A stretch of 60,258 nucleotides of DNA, taken from the NCBI GenBank assembly GCA_017545665.1, contig JAFWKQ010000006.1, positions 1 through 60,258 on the forward strand. The letters run 5' to 3'. Numbering within the stretch: position 1 is the stretch's first letter; every line of letters starts with the position of its first letter. A program made the translations under genes and the position numbers. The stretch comes from Atopobiaceae bacterium (GTDB taxonomy: Bacteria > Actinomycetota > Coriobacteriia > Coriobacteriales > Atopobiaceae). Of the stretch, positions 21,255-29,899 are shown one piece after another. The notes below the pieces were generated by a model. The model was not told where the DNA came from. It did not search any database and was given only the letters and a program-made list of their open reading frames with translations.

Positions 21255-22676
21255 ATGAACAGACAACAAACGAGAACACGATGGGGAAGGGCGGCTTTGG
21301 CGAGTGCCATTTCTCTGTCACTTGCTTTCCAGATGCCTGCTATTGCTCTGGCAGAAGAATCGAACAATGCGGGAACTGCACAGAACTCGAGTTCATCTTC
21401 ATCCAGCAACAAGGACAAGCAGGAACAGCTTCGTCAGCAGATGAGGGTTGCGCAAGAGACGCTTGCAAATCTTGGCCAGGCTGCCGAGGCCGCGGAATAC
21501 GAGCTCGTTGCGGTTACCGCGGAGCTTAACAAAACGGTTGAGCATATCGGCGAGCTCGATAAGCAGATTCCGGAAACCGAGGCGCAGCTTGGCTCGGCAC
21601 GCGACGAGCTGGCTACCGTTGTTGCCGACAGCTACAAAAGTGGCTCGCCAACTCTGCTGGACGTGCTTGTGGATGCGGCGAGCTTCGATGACTTTGTAAC
21701 GCGCGTGGAGTACGCCAATCGCATTTCAGAGTACAAGAGCGGTGTGGTAAACGAGGTAAAGGGCCTTAACGGCCAGCTTACGCAGCAGCGTGCCGACTTG
21801 GAAATCGAAAAGGCCAACCAAGAGGAGCTTGTTGGTCAGCAACAGCAGCGCGTCGCCGCCATGGAATCCGCTGCGGCTCAAGCGCAAGCGTACTATGCGA
21901 GCTTGTCATCCGAGCTGCAGACTATGATCGCGCAGGAAGAGGCTGCACAAAGGCGCGCCGCACAGGAAGCCGCTCGCGAACAGGCTGCGGCTGCCCAGCA
22001 GCGCGTTTCCCAAGAGGCTGCCACGCAACAGCAGCCTGCACAACAGCAAGCTCAGCCCGACTCAGCACAGCAAGAATCCACGCAGCGGCAATCCGCACGA
22101 CAGGAGCCTACCCAGACTGAGCCCGCGCAGCAGGAGGAGCCTTTACCGTCGGAGGAGCAGGAAGAGGAGCAAGACTATAGCTATGACTCCAACAATGATT
22201 CCGACAGCTCGTACTCTACTGGCTTTGGCAGTGCCGACACGAGCTATAGCAGCAGCTGGATCTCCGACGCACCTTCCGTAAACGCTCCCGTTTCGTCATC
22301 GAGTGACGTTAACGAGTTCGTGTCGCGTGCCTTCTCCATTATTGGCGCGAGTTACCAGTGGAGTGGCTACACGTGGACTGGCAACGCGTTCTCCTCTGCG
22401 TTTACATGCTCGGGCGTGGTTGACTTTGCGCGAGGTATGCCGAGCCGTTCGAGCTCGCCTGGAACGCTTATGGCGGAGGTCGGCAATCGGTTGGTCTACA
22501 GCACGAGCGACCTAAAATACGGCGACCTTGTGTTCTACGCTTGCTTGGGACAAGCGCCCGGACACGTTGCCATCTATATTGGAAATGGTCAGGTAATTGA
22601 CTCCATTCCGAATGGCGGTGTGGCAATACGTGCGGTTGACTACATGACGCCCATGGGCGGCGGCCCCATTTTCTAA
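21255..22676 (+). CDS. Secreted coiled-coil NlpC/P60 peptidoglycan hydrolase
   Basis: A 473-residue cell-wall endopeptidase of PcsB/RipA-like architecture. A signal peptide spans about residues 1-33 (basic start, hydrophobic core, ALA-EE cleavage). Residues 55-230 are a coiled coil, residues 230-305 a Gln/Pro/Glu-rich linker, and residues 350-473 an NlpC/P60 domain with the catalytic Cys in FTCSGVVDFA and His in GHVAIYIG. Coiled coils in this class commonly keep the enzyme inactive until FtsEX-type activation; that is family knowledge. It stands alone between uvrA and the liv operon. Confidence 0.9.
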   Translation: MNRQQTRTRWGRAALASAISLSLAFQMPAIALAEESNNAGTAQNSSSSSSSNKDKQEQLRQQMRVAQETLANLGQAAEAAEYELVAVTAELNKTVEHIGELDKQIPETEAQLGSARDELATVVADSYKSGSPTLLDVLVDAASFDDFVTRVEYANRISEYKSGVVNEVKGLNGQLTQQRADLEIEKANQEELVGQQQQRVAAMESAAAQAQAYYASLSSELQTMIAQEEAAQRRAAQEAAREQAAAAQQRVSQEAATQQQPAQQQAQPDSAQQESTQRQSARQEPTQTEPAQQEEPLPSEEQEEEQDYSYDSNNDSDSSYSTGFGSADTSYSSSWISDAPSVNAPVSSSSDVNEFVSRAFSIIGASYQWSGYTWTGNAFSSAFTCSGVVDFARGMPSRSSSPGTLMAEVGNRLVYSTSDLKYGDLVFYACLGQAPGHVAIYIGNGQVIDSIPNGGVAIRAVDYMTPMGGGPIF

Positions 22677-22701
22677 GCCAAAAAATGCGCTTGCGTTGAG
22701 T

Positions 22702-22766
22702 AAGGCAAAGGCTGTGTCCCATCGCTTGGAATCAGGCGGTGGGACACAGCCTTTGCCTTCTTCGTG
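22702..22766 (+). terminator. Strong 20-bp stem terminator after the NlpC/P60 gene
   Basis: AAGGCAAAGGCTGTGTCCCA (22702-22721) is matched without mismatch by its reverse complement at 22740-22759 around an 18-base loop, followed by CTTCGTGTTT. The stem is far longer than most intrinsic terminators and the T-run is weak. Confidence 0.7.
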
Positions 22767-22931
22767 TTTAAAAATATGAACGTTGCGTCGTAGCTTTACT
22801 TGCCCGTTTCAAGCGGGTAAAAAGTGCTGCCGTTACGCACTTTGGATGAACGTTTTCGGGAATTTGCATATAGGATATGCGGGTACTAATTGTTGCGTCA
22901 TTTCGCGAAAACACTGGCAAGGGAGGACAGT

Positions 22932-24152
22932 ATGACCAACAACGGCATGTCTCGCAGAAACTTCGTGAAGCTCTCCGGTATTGTTGCCGCAGGCCTTGGC
23001 CTCGCGGGTTGTGGTGGCTCTAACCAGTCGTCTGGATCGTCTGGTGGATCGTCTGTCGGATCCGGAGCGGGTGCCATCAAGATTGGTGGAATCGGTCCGG
23101 TAACCGGTGCAACCGCCATCTACGGCAATGCAACAAAATTCGGTGCGCAGGTGGCTGTGGATTTGATTAACAAAGAGGCTGGGAGCACCGTTTTCGAGCT
23201 GAATTGGCAGGACGACGAAGGCGATGCCGAGAAGGCCGTAAACGCCTACAACACGCTTATGGACTGGGGCATGCAGGTTTTGGTGGGCACCACCACTACC
23301 ACGCCTTGCGTTGCCGTTGCCTCCAAGACTTCCACCGATCGCGTGTTCGAACTTACTCCTTCCGCTTCATCCACCGACGTCACTGCTGGCAAGGACAACG
23401 TATTCCAGATGTGCTTTACCGATCCCAACCAGGGCGAGAAGTCGGCCGAGTACATTTCCAAGAAGAACCTGGGTAAAAAGGTAGCGGTTATATACAACAA
23501 CTCCGACGCCTACTCCACGGGCATCTACAACGGCTTTTCCAAGGTGGCATCTGGTCTGGGCCTGGAGATTGTTTCCACGCAGACCTTTACCGACGACTCC
23601 GCCCAAGACTTTAGCGTGCAGCTCAACGACGCAAAGAGCAAGGGCGCAGACCTCGTGTTCCTTCCCATCTACTATACGCCGGCATCGCTTATCCTGCAGC
23701 AGGCGAAGAACATGGGCTTCGCTCCCAAGTTCGTTGGTTGCGACGGTATGGACGGCATCCTTACGGTGCAGGGCTTCGACACCTCGCTTGCCGAGGGCCT
23801 CGTCCTGCTCACCCCGTTTGTTGCCTCCGCCTCGGACGAGAACACCGTTAACTTCGTGAAGGCGTATAAGGAGCTCACGGGCACCGGCGAAGACCCCAAC
23901 CAGTTTGCCGCAGACGCATACGACTGCGTGTACGCGATCTACGCCGCCGTTAAGGCGCAGAACATCAGCGCGTCGACGCCCACAGCCGACATGTGCAACA
24001 CACTGCTCAAGACGTTTGGCTCAGGCACCTTTACCTATAGCGGCCTTACGGGCAAGGACATGACTTGGAGCTCAAACGGTGAGGTTTCCAAGGATCCCAA
24101 GGGCGTGGTAATCAAAAACGGCAAGTACGAGTCGCTTGACGCAGAGGCCTAA
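22932..24152 (+). CDS. livJ: Branched-chain amino-acid ABC transporter, substrate-binding lipoprotein
   Basis: A 406-residue periplasmic-binding-fold lipoprotein of the Leu/Ile/Val (Peripla_BP_6) family. The N-terminus has a twin-arginine motif SRRNFVK and a lipobox LAGC with Cys27, so Tat export followed by lipidation is likely. A Gly/Ser linker leads to the mature domain (IKIGGIGPVTGATAIYGN...). GGGAGG precedes ATG 22932. First gene of a five-gene transporter operon. Family members also bind amides, urea or aromatic acids, so the exact ligand is open. Confidence 0.92.
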   Translation: MTNNGMSRRNFVKLSGIVAAGLGLAGCGGSNQSSGSSGGSSVGSGAGAIKIGGIGPVTGATAIYGNATKFGAQVAVDLINKEAGSTVFELNWQDDEGDAEKAVNAYNTLMDWGMQVLVGTTTTTPCVAVASKTSTDRVFELTPSASSTDVTAGKDNVFQMCFTDPNQGEKSAEYISKKNLGKKVAVIYNNSDAYSTGIYNGFSKVASGLGLEIVSTQTFTDDSAQDFSVQLNDAKSKGADLVFLPIYYTPASLILQQAKNMGFAPKFVGCDGMDGILTVQGFDTSLAEGLVLLTPFVASASDENTVNFVKAYKELTGTGEDPNQFAADAYDCVYAIYAAVKAQNISASTPTADMCNTLLKTFGSGTFTYSGLTGKDMTWSSNGEVSKDPKGVVIKNGKYESLDAEA

Positions 24153-24194
24153 AAATACGTCCGCGCCCATGAGTTTTTGCAGGTTGCGTAGTCA

Positions 24195-24228
24195 ATGGGG
24201 GACATGCCTTGTAGAGGCTGTCCCCCAT
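24195..24228 (+). promoter_or_regulatory. Stem-loop between livJ and livH
   Basis: ATGGGGGACA (24195-24204) pairs perfectly with TGTCCCCCAT (24219-24228), with a further GCC/GGC inside. There is no T-run, so it is more likely an mRNA-processing or stabilising hairpin that lets the binding protein be made in excess over the permease, as in other ABC operons. Confidence 0.6.
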
Positions 24229-24260
24229 CGGCAGCAAAAGAAGAAGGAGGAGGGAGTACC

Positions 24261-25142
24261 GTGGGTTTTCTCACCAATCTGATCAACGGGATCAGTCTGG
24301 GGAGCGTGTATGCCATCATTGCCTTGGGCTATACCATGGTATACGGCATTGCAAAAATGCTCAACTTTGCACATGGCGACGTAATAATGGTTGGTGGCTA
24401 TGTGTGCTTTTTTGCCATGGGCAGCCTGGGCTTGCCGCCGCTCGTTGCCGTATTGCTTGCGGTTATTGCATGCACGTGTTTGGGCATTGTGGTGGAGCGG
24501 TTGGCCTATAAACCACTGCGGGAGGCACCATCGTTGGCGGTGCTCATTACCGCAATTGGGGTGAGCTATTTTTTGCAGAACTCCGCGCTGCTCCTTTGGG
24601 GTGCGGACCCCAAGGCATTTGCCTCGGTGGTGCCCTTTCCGTCGCTTACGTTGTTTGATGGCCAGCTCACCATTAGCTCGGTGACCATTGTTACGGTTCT
24701 TGCGGCGGCCGCCATTATGGTTGTGCTGACGCTCTTTACCACCAAAACGAAAATGGGCAAGGCAATGCGCGCCTGCTCGGAAGACAAAGGCGCGGCACAG
24801 CTTATGGGCATTAACGTGAACTCCACCATTTCCATGGTGTTTGCCATTGGCAGCGGTCTTGCGGCCATCGCAGGCGTGCTTCTGTGCTCGGCGTATCCCA
24901 CGCTTGTCCCCACCACAGGATCTATGCCGGGTATCAAGGCGTTTACGGCGGCCGTGCTCGGCGGCATTGGCTCGATTCCCGGTGCGGCTCTGGGCGGAGT
25001 GCTCTTGGGCGTCATCGAAATCTTTGCCAAGGCATACATCGGTACGCAGCTGGCAGATGCCATTGTGTTCGCGGTTCTTATTGTGGTGCTGCTCATACGT
25101 CCCGCAGGGCTTTTGGGTAAAGAGATTCGCGAGAAGGTGTAG
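24261..25142 (+). CDS. livH: Branched-chain amino-acid ABC transporter permease LivH
   Basis: A 293-residue inner-membrane permease with about eight membrane helices. It begins GFLTNLINGISLGSVYAIIALGYTMVYG and has LNFAHGD and the coupling region KAFTAAVLGGIGSIPGAALGG typical of LivH. The start is GTG 24261, with AGGAGGAGGGAG upstream; an upstream ATG at 24195 lies in the stem-loop and would add a polar, unlikely N-terminus. It is followed after 3 bp by livM. Confidence 0.93.
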   Translation: MGFLTNLINGISLGSVYAIIALGYTMVYGIAKMLNFAHGDVIMVGGYVCFFAMGSLGLPPLVAVLLAVIACTCLGIVVERLAYKPLREAPSLAVLITAIGVSYFLQNSALLLWGADPKAFASVVPFPSLTLFDGQLTISSVTIVTVLAAAAIMVVLTLFTTKTKMGKAMRACSEDKGAAQLMGINVNSTISMVFAIGSGLAAIAGVLLCSAYPTLVPTTGSMPGIKAFTAAVLGGIGSIPGAALGGVLLGVIEIFAKAYIGTQLADAIVFAVLIVVLLIRPAGLLGKEIREKV

Positions 25143-25145
25143 GCC

Positions 25146-26243
25146 ATGGAAAGGATAAAGAATCTAAACAAGACCACAAGGTCCCATATCATTACCTTCG
25201 CCATCGTTATCGTAGCCTTTGTGGTAATGCAAGCCCTCATAGCGGCTCATGCCGTGTCGCATTCGATCATTGGCCTCTTGGTGCCCATCTGCGCCTATGT
25301 TTGCATGTCGATTTCGCTTAACTTGGTAGTGGGCATTTCGGGCGAGCTCTCGCTCGGCCATGCGGGCTTTATGAGCGTGGGAGCGTTCTCGGGCTTGGTC
25401 GTGGCATCGTCTTTGAATACCTCAATCAACTCGGCACCGCTGTGCCTGTTCGTATCAATCGTCATCGCGGGCCTTTTCGCGGCCATTGCGGGACTGCTCG
25501 TTGGCTTGCCGGTAATGCGTCTGCGCGGAGACTATTTGGCCATTGTTACCCTTGCCTTTGGCGAGATCATAAAGAACCTTCTTAATAACCTATATGTTGG
25601 CATGGACAACAAAGGCTTGCACTTCTCGATGAAGAGCGTGCAGGCTTTGGGTATGGAAGGCGGCAAGATGCTCATTGAAGGACCCAAGGGTGCGGTAGGA
25701 ATACCGCAACTGTCCACTTTCGTTGCGGGCTTTATCCTCATTCTGTTTACGCTGTTCGTGGTCCTCAACCTCATTGGCAGCCGTACCGGTCGCGCCATTA
25801 TGGCCGTTCGCGACAATCGCATTGCGGCCGAGTCGGTTGGCATAAACGTAACAAAGTATCGCCTTATAGCCTTTGTGGTATCGGCTGCGTTGGCAGGGAT
25901 GGCGGGTGCTCTGTATGCGATGAACTTCAGCTCCATTGCCCCAAAGAAGTTCGACTTCAACACATCGATCCTCGTTCTGGTATTCGTCGTGTTGGGTGGC
26001 ATGGGAAATATCCGTGGCGGAATGGTTGCGGCTGCGGTGCTTACCGTGCTTCCAGAGCAGCTTCGCTTTATTGGTGACTATCGCATGCTAATTTACTCAG
26101 TCGTGCTCATCGGCGTGATGATCGTAACCAACAACCCCAAGATACAGCGTGCTCTGGAAGACTTCAAAGGGAGGTTCCGACGACGGGGAAACAAAGCCGC
26201 CCAAGCCGTGGATTCGTTGGAGGGGGGTGTGTCCGATGAGTAG
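25146..26243 (+). CDS. livM: Branched-chain amino-acid ABC transporter permease LivM
   Basis: A 365-residue membrane partner of LivH. Seen: the family stretch GELSLGHAGFMSVGAF, LRGDYLAIVTLAFGEI, and the EAA-like loop ILVLVFVVLGGMGNIRGG. About nine or ten membrane helices with a basic C-terminal tail of about 40 residues. It overlaps livG by 8 bp, indicating translational coupling. Confidence 0.93.
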   Translation: MERIKNLNKTTRSHIITFAIVIVAFVVMQALIAAHAVSHSIIGLLVPICAYVCMSISLNLVVGISGELSLGHAGFMSVGAFSGLVVASSLNTSINSAPLCLFVSIVIAGLFAAIAGLLVGLPVMRLRGDYLAIVTLAFGEIIKNLLNNLYVGMDNKGLHFSMKSVQALGMEGGKMLIEGPKGAVGIPQLSTFVAGFILILFTLFVVLNLIGSRTGRAIMAVRDNRIAAESVGINVTKYRLIAFVVSAALAGMAGALYAMNFSSIAPKKFDFNTSILVLVFVVLGGMGNIRGGMVAAAVLTVLPEQLRFIGDYRMLIYSVVLIGVMIVTNNPKIQRALEDFKGRFRRRGNKAAQAVDSLEGGVSDE

Positions 26244-27186
26244 GGATGCAACGGAAACCAAGGAGTCGCAAGGCGCTGCAACAACGGAAAAGAGCGCAAA
26301 TACGATTATGGCCGAGAAAGATGAGCAGGGCACAGTCGGACCCAAAACGAAGATGGTGCCTGTACCCAGCGATTCGATCGTGCCCGAGCGCGACGTGAAC
26401 CAGAGCCCCGTGCTCGAATGCCGCCATTTGGGTATTGACTTTGGTGGTCTGCGAGCTGTGGACGACTTCAACATGATGATCGGTCGCACCGAGATAGCAG
26501 GGCTCATCGGTCCGAACGGCGCCGGTAAAACCACCGTGTTCAACCTGCTTACCAAGGTATACAACCCCACTCGCGGAACCATCCTGCTTGACGGCGTGGA
26601 TACCGCCGGCATGGACACTGCCAGAGTGAGTAAGACGGGCATTGCCCGCACCTTCCAAAACATTCGCCTGTTCGATTCGCTGACGGTGGAAGAGAACGTG
26701 CGCATAGGCTTGCACAATCAGATTAAGTGCGGCATGTGGAGCGGCATGTTCAGGCTTCCGCGCCATTGGGCAAGCGAGAGGGAGTTCCATAACAAGTCGC
26801 TGGAGTTGCTCGACGTGTTCCATATGGCGGGAAACGCCAACGACATAGCTGGGTCGCTGCCGTACGGGGCGCAGCGCAGGTTGGAAATCGTGCGCGCCTT
26901 AGCCACAAACCCCAAGCTGCTGTTGCTCGATGAGCCCGCCGCGGGCATGAACCCTTCCGAGACGGCAGAGCTCATGGAGACGATCGTGCGCATTCGAGAC
27001 GAGTTCAAAATCGCCATCTTGCTCATCGAACACGACATGGACCTCGTTATGGGCATTTGCGAAGGCATTGCCGTCCTTAACTTCGGCAAGATAATTGCCA
27101 AGGGTACGCCAAAGGATATCCAAAACGATACGCAGGTTATCGAGGCGTATCTGGGCAAGCAGGATGATGCCGGGGACGGTGAGTAA
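26236..27186 (+). CDS. livG: Branched-chain amino-acid ABC transporter ATPase LivG
   Basis: A 316-residue ABC ATPase. Walker A is GPNGAGKTT (near residue 92), Walker B LLLLDEPAAGMNPSE, with the family's GIARTFQNIRLF after the Q-loop. The ABC signature is degenerate (GSLPYGAQRRLEIVRAL), which is normal in LivG. The first 55 or so residues form a polar Lys/Glu/Thr-rich extension absent in typical LivG (about 255 residues). ATG 26236 follows GGAGGGGGG, so the extension is probably translated. Confidence 0.92.
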   Translation: MSRDATETKESQGAATTEKSANTIMAEKDEQGTVGPKTKMVPVPSDSIVPERDVNQSPVLECRHLGIDFGGLRAVDDFNMMIGRTEIAGLIGPNGAGKTTVFNLLTKVYNPTRGTILLDGVDTAGMDTARVSKTGIARTFQNIRLFDSLTVEENVRIGLHNQIKCGMWSGMFRLPRHWASEREFHNKSLELLDVFHMAGNANDIAGSLPYGAQRRLEIVRALATNPKLLLLDEPAAGMNPSETAELMETIVRIRDEFKIAILLIEHDMDLVMGICEGIAVLNFGKIIAKGTPKDIQNDTQVIEAYLGKQDDAGDGE

Positions 27187-27193
27187 TGTGAGC

Positions 27194-27895
27194 ATGCTAA
27201 AGATAGACGACCTTAACGTGTACTATGGCTCAATACATGCGGTTAAGGGAGTTTCGTTCGAGGTCGAAGAGGGCGAGATCGTTACCCTGATCGGTGCGAA
27301 TGGCGCAGGAAAGTCCACGACGCTCAATACCGTTGCGGGTTTGCTCAAGCCACACTCTGGCTCCATCGAGTTCGAGGGAGAGGACCTTGTGGGCACCCCT
27401 GCGCACAAAATGGTGCGGAAGGGCATAGCGCTGTGTCCTGAGGGACGTCGCATATTCCAAGACATGAGCGTACAAGAGAACCTGGAGATGGGCGCGTTCA
27501 CACGGAGCGACCAAGAGTCGCGGGAGATGCGTGAGCGTGTGTATGAGAGCTTCCCACGCCTTAAGGAGCGCAGGCGTCAGGCGGGCGGTACGCTTTCCGG
27601 TGGCGAGCAGCAAATGCTCGCCATGGGTCGCGCGCTTATGTGCAAGCCCAAGCTCATGATGTTGGACGAGCCTTCCATGGGACTCGCCCCTCTTTTGGTA
27701 CGGGAGATCTTCGACATCATCAAGGAGCTCAACGAACAGGGGACTACCATTCTGCTGGTTGAGCAAAACGCGAGTATGGCCTTGTCCATTGCCGATCGCG
27801 CCTACGTGTTGGAGACCGGACGCGTATCCATGAGCGGCAACGCAAACGACCTGCTGCACGACAAGCGAGTTCGCGAGGCGTACTTGGGCGGATAA
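27194..27895 (+). CDS. livF: Branched-chain amino-acid ABC transporter ATPase LivF
   Basis: A 233-residue ABC ATPase, the usual LivF length. Walker A GANGAGKST (near residue 36), signature LSGGEQQMLAMGRAL, Walker B LMMLDEPSMGLAP and the LivF-typical switch region LLVEQNASMAL. ATG 27194 has GGTGAG 9 bases upstream; GTG 27188 is an alternative. Last gene of the liv operon. Confidence 0.93.
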   Translation: MLKIDDLNVYYGSIHAVKGVSFEVEEGEIVTLIGANGAGKSTTLNTVAGLLKPHSGSIEFEGEDLVGTPAHKMVRKGIALCPEGRRIFQDMSVQENLEMGAFTRSDQESREMRERVYESFPRLKERRRQAGGTLSGGEQQMLAMGRALMCKPKLMMLDEPSMGLAPLLVREIFDIIKELNEQGTTILLVEQNASMALSIADRAYVLETGRVSMSGNANDLLHDKRVREAYLGG

Positions 27896-27980
27896 GTGCT
27901 TGGGGGCAGGCCTGCGTCCTTGCGCTTGCTTGGATGTGTGGCCTGCCCTTTCGTTCATTTGGCAACAGAAAGACGCGCTT

Positions 27981-28481
27981 ATGTCTAAGAAGGATTCCAG
28001 AGTCGCAAAGACGAATGCCATGCGAGAGCTCGACGTGGCGGGAATCTCATACGAGGCACAAACGTATGAGGTGGAAGAAGGCATACCGCAGCGAGACCTT
28101 GGGCTGCGGATTGCCAACCTCGTTGGCGCCGACCCTGAATCGCAGTTCAAAACACTGGTTACCGTAACTCCTTCCGGCGGGCACGTGGTGTGCTGCATCC
28201 CCGTTGCCTGCGAGCTGGACTTAAAGAAGGCCGCTGCCGCTGCCGGCGAGAAGTCTCTTTCGATGATGCATGTGCGCGACTTGTTGGCCGTATGTGGCTA
28301 TGAGCGAGGCGCATGCTCCCCCGTAGGCATGAAGCGACGGTTTCCCACCCTCATTGACGAGACGGCAGAGCTGTTTGACGCTGTTGGAATCTCTGGAGGA
28401 CGTAAGGGACTCACGCTTTCGCTTGCGCCAGCCGATTTGGTTTCGTTTGTCGACGCAACGTTGGCAGACATCTGCGCATAG
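27981..28481 (+). CDS. ybaK: YbaK/EbsC-family Cys-tRNA(Pro) deacylase
   Basis: A 166-residue trans-acting editing protein that should hydrolyse mischarged Cys-tRNA(Pro). Seen: the catalytic Lys segment SQFKTLVT (about residue 57), the VACELDLKKAA and GYERGACSPVGMKR motifs of the family and the closing GGRKGLTLSLAPADLV. No membrane segment. It lies 85 bp after livF and is followed by a long palindrome. Confidence 0.9.
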   Translation: MSKKDSRVAKTNAMRELDVAGISYEAQTYEVEEGIPQRDLGLRIANLVGADPESQFKTLVTVTPSGGHVVCCIPVACELDLKKAAAAAGEKSLSMMHVRDLLAVCGYERGACSPVGMKRRFPTLIDETAELFDAVGISGGRKGLTLSLAPADLVSFVDATLADICA

Positions 28482-28500
28482 GGTTCGCTGCGCAACCGGT

Positions 28501-28616
28501 TTGCTGGCCACGCCTCCGCCTCGCGACGCCCCGCATGCGACGACTCACGAAGTGAGCGAGCGAAGCGAGCGTGGAGTCGCAAGCGGGGCGTCGCGAGGCG
28601 GAGGCGTGGCCAGCAA
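28501..28616. repeat. Long palindrome repeat, copy with 34-bp perfect arms
   Basis: The arm at 28501-28534 (TTGCTGGCCACGCC...) is repeated without a mismatch as its reverse complement at 28583-28616. Between them lies the family core (28537-28580: GCGACGACTCACGAAGTGAG ... GGAGTCGC), which itself closes with a GACTC/GAGTC stem. It starts 20 bp after the ybaK stop. Confidence 0.95.
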
Positions 28617-28722
28617 CTGCCGCTGGCAAATGTGACTCACTTGGAATCGCGTTCTTCGCTGCACACAGCGGCCGTGTATAATACATGTTCACGTTAAGCG
28701 TTTGCGACGGGAGGTGAAGACG

Positions 28723-29775
28723 GTGGCCGCACGTCATTTTGCCAAGGAGCTGCGAGAGCTCGATGGAGAAGAGCGTAAGGGCTGGCAGGCGACCGAGGAA
28801 CCGGCCGAGGAGCCACAGGAACCCGAGGAGCCCGAGGAGGCCGAGGAGCCCATCGAACCCGAGGAGCCCGTCGAACCCGAGGAGCCCGAGGAGGCCGAGG
28901 AGCCCATCGAACCCGAGGAGCCCGTCGAACCCGAGGAGCCCGTCGAGACCGTTGAGGAAGCTGAGCCTCTCGATGGACAAACCAGAGAATCATCGTTTTT
29001 AGAATTCACACTACCTCCCGCATCGACATTCGTGGTGCCCGTGCCAGAAGACAGCGAGGCAGATGCTCGAGCACGCGACCGCATAGAGGAGATTTTTCGC
29101 GAGCTCGAGGAGGAGCTCAGGGCGAGGCGCGAGGAGGAAGAGCGTCGGGCGAGGCGCGAGGAGGAAGAGCATCAGGCGAAGCTCGAGGAGGAGTCCAAAT
29201 CCGATGCCGAGCCCGAACCCGAGCCCGAGCCCAAGCCCGAGCCCAAGCCCGAGCCCAAGCCCAAGCCCAAGCCTAAGCTACAGCCCGTGTCCGGTCCGGA
29301 GCCCGAACAAGAGCCCAAAGCCGAGCATCCGTGGCCCGTTTCGATTGCGGATTCCGGTTGGATGTACAACATGCCGCTTGACGACGTGGAGTTGGGTGAG
29401 CTGTCGTTCGAGGGAGCAGCTCGCGCGTCGGAGCCCGAACCAGAGCAGACGCCCGACGAAGAGGAACGCATTCCTCCCGACAAGACCGCGGAGTTACCCA
29501 TTCGTGCTCGGGCACAACTTATGGAGGGGCAGGGGCGCACCCCGCAAGTCGTTCGCGAAGAAGCGCCGTCGCAGCAGGGTCCAGAGCAATACGTGGCGAG
29601 TGCGGATCGTCGAGAAAGACTTGAAGTCAGCACCAGTCACGCGTTTCGGGAAACGACCCCTTCCAATCCGTCGGCCACGTCTACGTCTACGGCTTTGGCT
29701 ACGAAAAAGCGCCCACTCGGATTCTTCGCAAGAATCGGTGCGTTCATAGCGCGTTTGTTTCATATGGACGACTGA
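28723..29775 (+). CDS. Acidic Pro/Glu-repeat protein with C-terminal amphipathic segment
   Basis: A 350-residue, very acidic protein that I do not recognise. GTG 28723 follows GGGAGGTG. Residues about 33-75 are EEPxEP repeats encoded by an exact 54-bp DNA duplication (28819-28872 and 28873-28926, then a partial third). A charged Arg/Glu helix (ARREEEERRARREEEE) follows, then Lys-Pro/Glu-Pro dipeptides. The last 25 residues (PLGFFARIGAFIARLFHMDD) could form an amphipathic membrane-binding helix. No signal peptide is seen. It may be an extended cytosolic spacer or scaffold; repeat number is likely variable between strains. Confidence 0.7.
   Translation: MAARHFAKELRELDGEERKGWQATEEPAEEPQEPEEPEEAEEPIEPEEPVEPEEPEEAEEPIEPEEPVEPEEPVETVEEAEPLDGQTRESSFLEFTLPPASTFVVPVPEDSEADARARDRIEEIFRELEEELRARREEEERRARREEEEHQAKLEEESKSDAEPEPEPEPKPEPKPEPKPKPKPKLQPVSGPEPEQEPKAEHPWPVSIADSGWMYNMPLDDVELGELSFEGAARASEPEPEQTPDEEERIPPDKTAELPIRARAQLMEGQGRTPQVVREEAPSQQGPEQYVASADRRERLEVSTSHAFRETTPSNPSATSTSTALATKKRPLGFFARIGAFIARLFHMDD
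28819..28944 (+). repeat. 54-bp direct repeat inside the acidic protein gene
   Basis: Two identical 54-bp units plus part of a third. Each encodes EPEEPEEAEEPIEPEEPV. Identity at the DNA level implies recent expansion. Confidence 0.9.
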
Positions 29776-29899
29776 CGTGGCAAAAGGGCCAATACTTTGG
29801 TAAAACGAGTCCCCGTTACTACGAATAGGTCGGCTTGGGCGCTTGTAACTGCAGTGTGCTAGAGTATCTGACTCACGCCCATGAAGATAGGAGCAAGAC

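Noticed and set aside
28702..29775. Acidic-repeat frame as a possible non-coding repeat region
   Set aside because: A good ribosome-binding site, an intact 350-codon frame, and a non-repetitive C-terminal half support a real gene.
29776..29899. Looked for a T-box, His attenuator or leader peptide ahead of hisZG
   Set aside because: No run of His codons, T-box sequence or terminator/antiterminator pair is visible in the 124-bp gap.
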